Below are positions 1 through 7,032 of a stretch of DNA of 23,805 nucleotides, one piece after another. The notes beneath the pieces are model-generated. The model saw nothing but the letters and a program-made list of their open reading frames with translations. It did not search any database and was not told where the DNA came from. The DNA is from a virus: positions 1 to 23,805 of the IMG/VR virus record IMGVR_UViG_3300029264_000290; one strand, 5' to 3'. The stretch's first letter is position 1, and each line of letters begins with the position of its first letter. Both the position numbers and the translations under genes were made by a program.

Positions 1-297
1 GCTAGAGAAGGCGCTGAGAAGACTATAAATGAATTAGGACGTAGTAAGACATCTCAGTTAAAAGATGACAGGATACCTTCTGGTTTAGCTAAAGGATTTA
101 AAGTTCGCATGGAAGATGGTCGTGAATTTACTGTATCACTTAATCAATACAACAATACAGAAAAGACACAACTATTAATAGATAAGTCTGACTTTATTGG
201 ACAATGGATTAGGTTTACAGCAATGCATCCAACTAAACCTGGAGGAATGCCAAGACAAGCTAGGTACACTAAAGGAAATATTAGAGACGCTAAGTAA
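1..297 (+). CDS. ATP-dependent DNA ligase, C-terminal fragment
   Basis: The frame is open from the first base, so the gene begins outside the window and only its last 98 residues are seen. The fragment looks like the OB-fold domain that closes ATP-dependent DNA ligases. It has a KVRMEDGREFTV strand near residues 34-45, a hydrophilic loop, IGQWIRFTAM near residues 66-75 and a closing basic segment ending NIRDAK, which corresponds to ligase motif VI. Such enzymes seal nicks during phage replication and repair, and crAss-like phages commonly carry one. The catalytic lysine and adenylation domain lie upstream and cannot be checked. The stop overlaps the next start in TAATG, so the two genes are probably co-translated. 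Another OB-fold protein remains possible because only the end is visible. Confidence 0.6.
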   Translation, partial: AREGAEKTINELGRSKTSQLKDDRIPSGLAKGFKVRMEDGREFTVSLNQYNNTEKTQLLIDKSDFIGQWIRFTAMHPTKPGGMPRQARYTKGNIRDAK

Positions 298-713
298 TGG
301 CAGGAGATAGATTTAACACAGGAAAGCTCAGATGGGGTCTTGTATCATGGAAAGCTTTGGCTCCCATGGTTCAAGTTCTTGAATTTGGAGCTAAAAAGTA
401 TGATGATTGGAACTGGACTAAAGGACTTAAGTACACTGAGGTGTGTGAAAGTTTGTTACGTCATGTTCATGCATTTATGCAAGGAGAAAACAATGATCCT
501 GAGAGTAAGCTAACGCACGTTGGACATATTCTCTGTAACGCAATGTTTTTGTCTTATATGTTCTTATTTAAGAAAGTTATGGATGATAGATTTAAGGATA
601 AAAACATTGAAGAAATTGTTGATTATAGAAGTAAAGAAGAGTTTGATAAGCATTTGCTAAGTCAAAGTTCTCAACCTAATATTAATCATAAACCAAATAA
701 AGAGATGATATGA
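297..713 (+). CDS. dATP/dGTP diphosphohydrolase-like protein (MazZ/DUF5664 family)
   Basis: This 138-residue protein closely fits the phage dATP/dGTP diphosphohydrolase N-terminal family, of which MazZ of cyanophage S-2L is the studied member. The family belongs to the all-alpha NTP pyrophosphatase group and cleaves purine dNTPs to dNMP and pyrophosphate. Visible signatures are RFNTGKLRWGLV at residues 5-16, EFGAKKYDDWNW at 29-40, ESLLRHVHAF at 51-60, GENNDPES at 63-70 and HVGHILCNAMFL at 74-85. The Glu, Asp and His residues are the likely metal ligands. The last 40 residues are charged and not part of the core. The start overlaps the ligase stop (TAATG) and the end overlaps the next gene (ATGA). 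A role in shaping the nucleotide pool is likely; the exact substrate cannot be read from the sequence. Confidence 0.8.
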   Translation: MAGDRFNTGKLRWGLVSWKALAPMVQVLEFGAKKYDDWNWTKGLKYTEVCESLLRHVHAFMQGENNDPESKLTHVGHILCNAMFLSYMFLFKKVMDDRFKDKNIEEIVDYRSKEEFDKHLLSQSSQPNINHKPNKEMI

Positions 714-1105
714 GTCAAATTAGAAAGTACACGCTACCATTCAAAGCTATCATAGCAATTGATTTTGATCTTACAATATGTATGAGCAATTATCCTGAGT
801 TAGGTATGCAAAGAAATGGAGCTTCTTTGGTAATGAACTCTTTAATAAAAGAGGGATACGGTATTGTTGTAAACACATGCCGAGAAATGCTTCCTTTAGC
901 TGACGCTATTAAATGGATGGAAGCAAATGATATTCCTTATCATTATTTGAACTGTAATTTTCCTCATTTAATTGAGTTTTATGGCTCAGATTCTCGTAAA
1001 ATATCAGCAGACTTGTATGTTGATGACAAATGTATAGGTGGTCTACCAGAGTGGTTAGACATACATAAATTAATAAAACAAAAATTCAAAAATGGCAGTA
1101 GTTAA
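710..1105 (+). CDS. HAD-superfamily hydrolase
   Basis: This 131-residue protein has the motifs of a small cap-less HAD phosphatase. Motif I is AIDFDLTI with nucleophile Asp18 and acid/base Asp20. Motif II is VVNTCRE with Thr56. The motif III lysine is probably Lys97, and motif IV is LYVDDK with Asp105 and Asp106. The family includes nucleotidases and polynucleotide phosphatases. The neighbouring dNTP diphosphohydrolase makes dephosphorylation of a deoxynucleoside monophosphate an attractive but unproven role; repair of DNA 3' or 5' ends beside the ligase is an alternative. It overlaps the preceding gene by 4 bases (ATGA) and the following gene by 14 bases, so it sits in a tightly coupled operon. 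Confidence 0.75.
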   Translation: MSQIRKYTLPFKAIIAIDFDLTICMSNYPELGMQRNGASLVMNSLIKEGYGIVVNTCREMLPLADAIKWMEANDIPYHYLNCNFPHLIEFYGSDSRKISADLYVDDKCIGGLPEWLDIHKLIKQKFKNGSS

Positions 1106-1964
1106 ATTAGAAATGAGCGAGTATGAGCTTATGAAGGAAAATACTAATCTTCTTAAAGAATCTCTATTTAGAGAGCAAGAGTTGGCTGATCAGTTGGCCG
1201 AGGCTAATGCAATTAATATTAAGGCTTTAGTTGCTAATGATAAAAATGTAACAATAATTACTAAGGTTACTACCGAGGAATTATATTCATCTTTAAGGAA
1301 ACAAAGTGATGTTAAAGATTATTTGCTTAATCATGTAAAAGCAGTTGTTTCTAAATCCATAGATGATTTAAAACGCGGATATATTTCTCATAGTAATTCA
1401 TTTATGACTGACAGACACATGTCTGATCCTCACATGAATGAGAGATACATGGGTAATCCTAATCAAAGATTTAATAAAGATGATGGATCACATGTTTACT
1501 ACTCTCTATCAAGGATTATTGAGAGAAGACTTGAAGAAGATATGTTTCGAGATCAAGATATAAGTAGTTTATTTTTTGCTAAAAAAAGAACCAAAATAAC
1601 TACTGCTCCAGACGTTATCACAACTAAAGGATTAGATCAAGTTGCTTTGGAAATGAAAAATGAAGTTTATGACTCTTTATCTAAAAAAGCTAAAAAAGCA
1701 CTTGAATCTAATCCTATTATTTTGGAAGAGAACCATGATTTACGGAAAGAGCTTAAGTTAGTTTCAGATAGATTAAAGGTTTCTAAATCTATAGAATCTC
1801 AAAGAGTTAAGGATATCGATCGTCTTTACAAGAAACAGGAATATCAACAAAAAATGTATTTAAAATTTGATGCAATTGATTTAATTGTTCCAGAAAAAAC
1901 CCCTATCTTTGGAAACAGAAAAATAGTAAAAGAAATTAATGAAATTATAAATAGAGAAATATGA
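1092..1964 (+). CDS. Unrecognised coiled-coil protein, 290 aa
   Basis: I do not recognise the family. The protein is highly charged and mostly predicted helical. Residues 5-45 and about 200-255 look like coiled coils rich in Leu, Glu and Lys. Between them, at about residues 104-125, is a methionine/histidine-rich stretch in which DRHM, DPHM and ERYM recur, followed by a polar loop. No catalytic motif, signal peptide or membrane segment is visible. The start overlaps the HAD gene by 14 bases and the stop overlaps the next start in ATGA, so it is co-translated with the nucleotide and DNA metabolism genes around it. A scaffolding or host-interaction role is possible but is only a guess. Confidence 0.7.
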   Translation: MAVVKLEMSEYELMKENTNLLKESLFREQELADQLAEANAINIKALVANDKNVTIITKVTTEELYSSLRKQSDVKDYLLNHVKAVVSKSIDDLKRGYISHSNSFMTDRHMSDPHMNERYMGNPNQRFNKDDGSHVYYSLSRIIERRLEEDMFRDQDISSLFFAKKRTKITTAPDVITTKGLDQVALEMKNEVYDSLSKKAKKALESNPIILEENHDLRKELKLVSDRLKVSKSIESQRVKDIDRLYKKQEYQQKMYLKFDAIDLIVPEKTPIFGNRKIVKEINEIINREI

Positions 1965-2266
1965 ATGACTTCTTTAAGAGAAAAGAATCGGTATCAGTAG
2001 ATTTACCTGTTCATGGTGATTACAAATTAGATGATTTTAGCAACGATTTGACTGCTTGCGGAATTACTGATATTGATGGGTTTCGTGAAAGACACGAAGC
2101 ATTATTTAATAATTTAATAATAGATTCTGATAAAGAAAATCCTGTTGCTACAATTGCATCTAAGATAGAGAAGAATTTTACTAAAAGAGAGCTTGCTTTT
2201 TTGCTATCAAAAGATATGCTACAAGCAGCTTATAACAAAAGTTTAAAAGACTTAAAAAAAGAATAA
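1961..2266 (+). CDS. Unrecognised small protein, 101 aa
   Basis: A 101-residue, mostly acidic protein that ends in a lysine-rich helix (residues about 85-101). It has no motif I recognise. The start overlaps the previous stop in ATGA, and one base separates it from the P-loop ATPase that follows. This strongly suggests it is translated as part of the same operon and may work with the ATPase, but nothing in the sequence fixes a function. Confidence 0.65.
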   Translation: MNDFFKRKESVSVDLPVHGDYKLDDFSNDLTACGITDIDGFRERHEALFNNLIIDSDKENPVATIASKIEKNFTKRELAFLLSKDMLQAAYNKSLKDLKKE

Positions 2267-2267
2267 T

Positions 2268-2963
2268 ATGGCAAACAAAGTATTAGTAACCGGTTATAGT
2301 GGAACAGGAAAGACCTATTCACTTAAAGATTTAGACCCTAAAGAAACTTTCATTATTTGTCCTGATGAGAAAGCTCTACCTTTTAGAGGTTGGAAGAAAA
2401 ATTACAAAGACAGAAATGAAGCAGGTATCTTTGACCCTATGACATGTAACTTTATGAAGACTACTAGTTGGGAGAAGATTAAGGCGGGTATGAATTATGT
2501 ATCTAAAAGTAGACCTGATATCAAAGTTGTTGTGATTGATACAATAACTTACGCTATGATTGGTGAGTTTATGTCAAAAGCTAAAACAGTAGGTTTCGCT
2601 AAATTTACAGAGATGGGTGATAATGTCTACAAGACATTAAAATCTATTGATGGATTACGTGATGACTTAACTGTTATTGTTATGGCTCATACTGAAGTAA
2701 AGAGTTTCAATGGTGTAGACAAGACTGTATTTGGTGTTCCAGGTGGAAAACTAGTTCAAGATGTAGTTAAGCCAGAAGGAATGTTTGCTACAATATTGGA
2801 GACTATTGTTGAAAAGAAAGGTGATGATATAACTTATGGTTTCATGACTCAAAACAACACAACTAACATGGCTAAAAGTCCAGCCGAAATGTTTCCTAGT
2901 AAAATAATTCCAAATAACATGAAACTAGTCTTAGAGGCTATGCGTGAGTACGAGGAAGGATAG
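2268..2963 (+). CDS. Sak4-like P-loop ATPase (AAA_24 family), probable recombination protein
   Basis: This 231-residue protein matches the phage AAA_24/Sak4 group, RecA-fold ATPases that help single-strand annealing and recombination, usually together with the phage SSB. Walker A is GYSGTGKTY at residues 9-17. Walker B is KVVVIDTI with Asp91 near the end of the strand. A sensor-like VIVMAHTE lies at about residues 136-143, which is typical of this group. The length is normal for the family. A candidate SSB lies two genes downstream, and a RusA-like resolvase and a PD-(D/E)XK nuclease are in the same block, which supports a recombination module. The gene ends in TAG, followed by a folded intergenic region. 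It could instead be a more generic phage nucleotide-binding protein. Confidence 0.75.
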   Translation: MANKVLVTGYSGTGKTYSLKDLDPKETFIICPDEKALPFRGWKKNYKDRNEAGIFDPMTCNFMKTTSWEKIKAGMNYVSKSRPDIKVVVIDTITYAMIGEFMSKAKTVGFAKFTEMGDNVYKTLKSIDGLRDDLTVIVMAHTEVKSFNGVDKTVFGVPGGKLVQDVVKPEGMFATILETIVEKKGDDITYGFMTQNNTTNMAKSPAEMFPSKIIPNNMKLVLEAMREYEEG

Positions 2964-2978
2964 TATTTAAAATAGTAT

Positions 2979-3033
2979 GTAAGGAACGGTATGAACCGCG
3001 AGGGAGTTTAGATTCTAAACTCTCTTCCCTTAC
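2979..3033 (+). promoter_or_regulatory. Structured intergenic RNA, possible three-way junction or attenuator
   Basis: Complementary arms suggest a compact fold between the Sak4-like gene and the gene at 3093. The outer stem pairs GTAAGG (2979-2984) with CCTTAC (3028-3033). Inside are hairpin one, CGGT (2987-2990) with ACCG (2995-2998) and loop ATGA, and hairpin two, GAGTTTAG (3004-3011) with CTAAACTC (3015-3022) and a three-base loop. There is no T tract immediately downstream, so it is not a classic intrinsic terminator. It could mark an RNA processing site, an attenuator or a binding site for a regulator. The pairing is seen directly; the function is inferred. Confidence 0.5.
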
Positions 3034-3092
3034 ACTTATCACAGACATAAAAACAAACAAACAAAAATTACAAATTTAAAAACACAAAAATT

Positions 3093-3806
3093 ATGAACAT
3101 TGTATTCGGAACAAAAAAATTAGATCAATCAGCAGCAAGAAAAGCTGGATCAAAAGAAAAATACCCAGAATTAGCAGTTATTACTGTTGAAGGAGTAAAA
3201 GAGGCTAAGAAGTCTCGTAGAATTTTAGTAAATGCAAAAGCTGCAGAATTATTAAGCTTAATTGCTGGTGATGTTCAAGAAATTATTTTTGCTTCAGTAG
3301 AAACAGGAGATGTTTCTGAGCGTTCAGTATTAGTTGCAAACAAAGCTACTGTTGAAGGAGATTCATCTGAAATGGTTTGCTATAAAACTTCAAAGAACGC
3401 AGTTTCTTACGAAGGTGGTAAAGCAAAAGCTATTACTTCATCTCATGTTTGTAATGAGATACTTACATTCTTATCTAAAGATGATTCAACTAACCAAGAG
3501 TTTATGCTAGTTGCATTTGATTCTGATCAAGTTGATTCATTCACATTATCTCCAGTAGTAATGCCAGAACAAGTAACAATGGAAGATATGAATGGTAATG
3601 AAGTTACTGGAGAAGATCTTCAAAACTCTATTTCTGATGAAATAGCTAAAGCAGAAGCTTCAAATCCAGTTTTACAAGTTGAATTACGTGAAGTTACAAA
3701 CAGCTCTAATGATCAAGATTTATCTGAAAGTGATGATTCAACATTGATATTGAAAAGATCAATTTCATTAGAAGAGAAAGCTCCAACAGAATGGATGGAG
3801 AACTAG
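3093..3806 (+). CDS. Unrecognised acidic-tailed protein, 237 aa
   Basis: I do not recognise the family. Residues 1-150 look like a compact alpha/beta domain that begins MNIVFGTKKLDQ and has a Lys/Arg-rich segment at about residues 35-45 (KEAKKSRRIL). From about residue 165 the protein becomes acidic and low in structure, ending in EEKAPTEWMEN. A basic N-terminal part with an acidic flexible tail is seen in many phage DNA-binding or replication accessory proteins, and the next gene has the same layout. The leader from 3034 to 3092 is very A-rich with no Shine-Dalgarno sequence, which usually marks a well-expressed Bacteroidetes phage gene. The gene has its own leader with a strong fold upstream, so it may form a separate transcript from the Sak4-like gene. 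Confidence 0.7.
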   Translation: MNIVFGTKKLDQSAARKAGSKEKYPELAVITVEGVKEAKKSRRILVNAKAAELLSLIAGDVQEIIFASVETGDVSERSVLVANKATVEGDSSEMVCYKTSKNAVSYEGGKAKAITSSHVCNEILTFLSKDDSTNQEFMLVAFDSDQVDSFTLSPVVMPEQVTMEDMNGNEVTGEDLQNSISDEIAKAEASNPVLQVELREVTNSSNDQDLSESDDSTLILKRSISLEEKAPTEWMEN

Positions 3807-3845
3807 TATTAAGAAAATTAAAATTTAGAATTTAAACAAAACAGG

Positions 3846-3875
3846 TTAAGGGACACACCTTAAGTGTCCCATTAA
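3846..3875 (+). promoter_or_regulatory. Strong hairpin with an alternative pairing, upstream of the 3890 gene
   Basis: GGGACAC (3850-3856) pairs perfectly with GTGTCCC (3864-3870) around a seven-base loop, and TTAA (3846-3849) can extend it with TTAA (3872-3875) past a single-base bulge. A competing hairpin is also possible: TTAAGG (3846-3851) with CCTTAA (3858-3863). No T tract follows, so this is more likely an attenuator, processing site or protective 5' structure than a terminator. Confidence 0.5.
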
Positions 3876-3889
3876 ATTAAAATTATATT

Positions 3890-4816
3890 ATGAGTGCATT
3901 TGGTAAAGAAGTAGAAGCAAAAAGTAATGGTGGTGCAGTTAAATTGTACACTGGAGCTGAAAATTTTAAAGTAATAGCTGTAAATCCTACTAAAGAGGAA
4001 TTAGAGGCTATTTATGATCGTGAATTAAATTTTACGCCTGAGTATATTGGAGAAACAGACGTTAAAGATGGCGATGGTGATCGTACAGTACCTCAAATTA
4101 GATTAGATTTTCTTCTAGCTAATGAAGATGAGAGCATTACTACAAAGATTCAATTTTACGTAGCTAATACGCATCACAAATCTGCAACAGGTAAATTCAA
4201 AGTTATCAATTCATTTGGTAAAGATGCTTGGTTGTTACAAGAAGCTGTTCAAAACAAAACTGTTCCAGATAACATGGCTTGGTATTCTGTTGATGGTATG
4301 AAAGTTGCAAAAAGAGGAGAGGTAGAATTAATATCTTTCTTAGTGAACCTTTTAAACCTTCCTTATAATTTAGACAAAGTTGAAGATGTTTCTGAAGCTT
4401 ATGCTAGAATTGATAAAGAAGAGTGGGCTAAGATTTTTGCAGGTGATGTAACGTTATTGCGTACTATCTTAGATGGTACTAACAACAAGATTGGTACTCT
4501 TTTAGGTGTTAAAACTAAAGGTGACGGTAAAATGGTTCAAACAGTTATGAACAAGCACACTTTACGTCAGTATTCAATCTCGAGTAACAAAGCTAACAAG
4601 TTTCAATATATCCTTAAGGATTTAGATGAGGCAGTTGCTGCTGGTTCTTTTGGTAATGTAAACTTTGGTCCTAGAGATTTAGCTTTACGTGAATTTCAAG
4701 TTGTTCCTACTGTTATTACAACAGAAAACACAAATCAGACAGACGTTTTTGGAACAGGCGTTACTGGTCAGCAAGAAGAAGCTGAAGGAAATACTGATTG
4801 GTTGAATGAAGATTAA
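3890..4816 (+). CDS. Candidate single-stranded DNA-binding protein, 308 aa
   Basis: The protein has a folded body of about 270 residues rich in beta strands (for example TVPQIRLDFLL near 64-74 and TKIQFYVANT near 84-93), then an acidic polar tail ending NTDWLNED. An acidic C-terminal tail behind a beta-rich core is the layout of phage ssDNA-binding proteins such as T4 gp32 and T7 gp2.5, where the tail recruits polymerase and recombination partners. Its position between a Sak4-like ATPase and a primase, its own hairpin leader and the terminator after it fit a highly expressed SSB. I see no motif that proves the assignment, so this is a contextual call. It ends in TAA 24 bases before an intrinsic terminator. 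Confidence 0.5.
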   Translation: MSAFGKEVEAKSNGGAVKLYTGAENFKVIAVNPTKEELEAIYDRELNFTPEYIGETDVKDGDGDRTVPQIRLDFLLANEDESITTKIQFYVANTHHKSATGKFKVINSFGKDAWLLQEAVQNKTVPDNMAWYSVDGMKVAKRGEVELISFLVNLLNLPYNLDKVEDVSEAYARIDKEEWAKIFAGDVTLLRTILDGTNNKIGTLLGVKTKGDGKMVQTVMNKHTLRQYSISSNKANKFQYILKDLDEAVAAGSFGNVNFGPRDLALREFQVVPTVITTENTNQTDVFGTGVTGQQEEAEGNTDWLNED

Positions 4817-4840
4817 TAATCTTAATTAACTAAAACTTAT

Positions 4841-4870
4841 AGAGGGCTATCATTTGATGGTCCTCTTTTT
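4841..4870 (+). terminator. Intrinsic terminator after the candidate SSB gene
   Basis: AGAGGGCTATCA (4841-4852) can pair with TGATGGTCCTCT (4855-4866), including two G-U pairs, around a tiny T-rich loop, and five T residues follow (4866-4870). This is a standard rho-independent terminator shape. It would separate the candidate SSB transcript from the primase gene. Confidence 0.75.
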
Positions 4871-4893
4871 ATTTAACTTAATACACAGATAAT

Positions 4894-5946
4894 ATGGCTT
4901 TTGGTAAAGGTAAAGAAATTAAAAGATTACCCAATTCTGAAGATATACTTAGACATATATCTGATTTAGAAATTTTTGAGATGTATCTTGGTGGTCTTCC
5001 TAGGAAACCAATTAGCAGTCCGTTAAGAGAGGATATTGATCCATCATTTAGCTTGTTTCATAGTCAAAAACATGGAAAGGTTTTATATAAAGATTTTGCA
5101 TCAGGTGATGTAGGTGATTGTTTTGTATTTGTAATGAAGCTATTTAATTTAGCTTCAAAAATAGATGCATTTAATAAAATTGCAAGTGATTTTGCTTTAG
5201 ATGAGTTTGAATTAAATTCCAGTTCTTTTTCTACTTCCCCAAAAAAGGTTTATGTAAAAAAAAAGAAAAAATCTCTACCCACTGGTAGATTAAAAGTTAG
5301 TGTAAGAACTAGACCCTGGAAAATAAGAGATAAGAATTACTGGCAAGGAAAATATGAGCTAAATATAAATCAGCTTGAGTACTGCAAAATATTTCCTATT
5401 TCACATTATTTCATTAACGGTTACTGTACAGTAGCCCTAAGTCTATCATACGCTTATGTAGAAGAAAAAGATGGTATCCAAACATTTAAAATATATCAGC
5501 CACAAGGCGATAAAAATGAAAAGTGGATTAACAACAATGATTTTTCAACATGGGAGTTATGGACTCAATTACCTGATAAAGGTGAAACATTAATAGTAAC
5601 AAGTAGCAGAAAAGATGCTGCTGTAATTAAAAGTCTTTTCCCTTCGGAAATTATAACATCTTGCTCTTTGCAGAGTGAAGGAGTAAATCCTAAAAAAGTT
5701 GTTGTAGATGAACTTAAGAGAAGATTTAAAAAGATATTTGTCATGTATGACAATGATTTTGCAAGTAGTAAAAATAGAGGAAGATTAGCTGGCGAGAAAC
5801 TCTCAGAAGCTACAGGTTTTCTTCAAATAGAAATTCCATATAAATATAAAATTAAGGATCCTTCTGATTTCACAGATGTATATGGAGGAGAAGCTCTTAA
5901 TGATCTTATACTTATGTTAATAGAAAATAAATTAAAATTAGAGTAG
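4894..5946 (+). CDS. Divergent DnaG-type primase with Toprim domain
   Basis: The 350-residue protein has the two-part layout of phage DnaG-like primases. Residues about 38-85 follow the CHC2 zinc-finger pattern (SPLREDIDPSFS, then YKDFASGDVGDCFVFVM), but the zinc ligands are gone: Ser stands where the first Cys is expected, and DFASG replaces the usual CxxC core. A Lys-rich linker (120-135) follows. Residues about 230-325 form a Toprim domain with VTSSRKDAAVI (235-245), VMYDNDF with Asp286 and Asp288, and RLAGEKLS. The usual Toprim Glu is replaced in the SSRKD segment. Related Bacteroidetes phage primases show similar losses, so it is probably active in priming or helicase loading, though this is inference. 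The separate leader with a terminator before it suggests a new transcript. Confidence 0.75.
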   Translation: MAFGKGKEIKRLPNSEDILRHISDLEIFEMYLGGLPRKPISSPLREDIDPSFSLFHSQKHGKVLYKDFASGDVGDCFVFVMKLFNLASKIDAFNKIASDFALDEFELNSSSFSTSPKKVYVKKKKKSLPTGRLKVSVRTRPWKIRDKNYWQGKYELNINQLEYCKIFPISHYFINGYCTVALSLSYAYVEEKDGIQTFKIYQPQGDKNEKWINNNDFSTWELWTQLPDKGETLIVTSSRKDAAVIKSLFPSEIITSCSLQSEGVNPKKVVVDELKRRFKKIFVMYDNDFASSKNRGRLAGEKLSEATGFLQIEIPYKYKIKDPSDFTDVYGGEALNDLILMLIENKLKLE

Positions 5947-5985
5947 CTTAAAAAAAAATAATGTAACATTTTAAATAATTAAATC

Positions 5986-7032
5986 ATGATAAAAAAAACA
6001 ATCAACACAAATTTAATGAAAAAACAAGAGACATTTAAAGTAATGGCTCTAGGCGAAGCAATGAGAACACCAATATTATTAATTGGACCTCCTGGAGTAG
6101 CTAAAACTGCTGCTGTAATTGATTTTGCAACAGCATCATTAGGAGCATTAGCAGATAATGATTTGTTTCTATTGGAAACAGATGAAGGCACTAGATCTAA
6201 CGCTGTAAAAGGTAATATAGATTTAGCTGCTTTGACTACAACTAATGTTTACAAGGTAGACTCTCCTATTACGAGAGCAAAAGTAGTTGTTATTAATGAG
6301 ATAGATAAAGCATCTCCTTCATTAAGAAACAGTTTACTTGGTATTATGAATGAGAGAATCTTGTTTAACGGTACTGAAAAGATAGATTGTGTTTGGAATA
6401 ACTTCATTGCAACCTGTAATGAAATTCCAGATGATGAAAAAGATTCTCCATTTTGGGATAGATTTTTAATCACTCACAAAGTAAATAGATTATCTCAATC
6501 AGATATGTTAAATTACTATTCTAAAGGCGGTAAGTCTTTTAGACAAAATCATAACATAAATTTACCTGAAGAAGCTGATATAGTTTCAATCACACTTAAC
6601 CCTGATAAGTTAAAAAAAGTTCTTGATGTATGTCACAAAGATTTATCTGACAGAGCTTTATCATTTTTACCTTTATTGGTTAAGAATGTAATGTGTGTTT
6701 GGGGAATGAATGAAGACAGAGGTTTAGTTAAAACTACTGAGCTTTTAATTGACAAGTCAACAGCTAATAAATTAGCTAAAACACTTGTTCCTAAAGAAGT
6801 TCGCGATCTTTATGATATTATTGATGGTATTGGCCAATGTGTTTCTGATTCAGAATACAATAAGCAATATGATAGATTAGAGATTGCTTATGCAAACGCT
6901 AGCAAATCTGGTCATATAAGTAAAAATGATGCTGCTGATCTTCAAGAGAAAATTGCACAAGAAGAATCTAAATTAGAGTTCTTAAAAACTGCTGACGATG
7001 ACGCAGAAGTATTAAATACAATTAATAATTAA
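5986..7032 (+). CDS. MoxR/CobS-like AAA+ ATPase
   Basis: A 348-residue AAA+ ATPase of the MoxR/CobS kind. Walker A is GPPGVAKT at residues 34-41. The Walker B region is VVINEIDKASP at about 101-111, with Asn104 where Asp is usual before Glu105. Sensor 1 is ATCNEIP with Asn145, and the arginine finger is probably Arg159 in FWDRF. The segment ETDEGTRSNAVKGNIDL matches the family's insert that lines the ring. These ATPases pair with VWA-domain proteins to remodel partners or insert metals, and the VWA gene follows directly in a TAATG overlap. The start at 5986 gives 10 residues before a second Met at 6016; either could be used. The target in this phage is unknown. Confidence 0.8.
   Translation: MIKKTINTNLMKKQETFKVMALGEAMRTPILLIGPPGVAKTAAVIDFATASLGALADNDLFLLETDEGTRSNAVKGNIDLAALTTTNVYKVDSPITRAKVVVINEIDKASPSLRNSLLGIMNERILFNGTEKIDCVWNNFIATCNEIPDDEKDSPFWDRFLITHKVNRLSQSDMLNYYSKGGKSFRQNHNINLPEEADIVSITLNPDKLKKVLDVCHKDLSDRALSFLPLLVKNVMCVWGMNEDRGLVKTTELLIDKSTANKLAKTLVPKEVRDLYDIIDGIGQCVSDSEYNKQYDRLEIAYANASKSGHISKNDAADLQEKIAQEESKLEFLKTADDDAEVLNTINN

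Noticed and set aside
2979-3033. Interpretation as a tRNA or simple intrinsic terminator
   Set aside because: There is no anticodon arm, TpsiC-like arm or acceptor stem of seven pairs, and no T run follows the fold, so neither reading fits.
5565-5753. Minus-strand frames inside the primase, ATPase and VWA genes (also near 5979-6191, 6249-6473, 8093-8456)
   Set aside because: They lie wholly inside genes with recognisable motifs on the other strand, have no leader typical of this block, and resemble no protein family. They are shadows.
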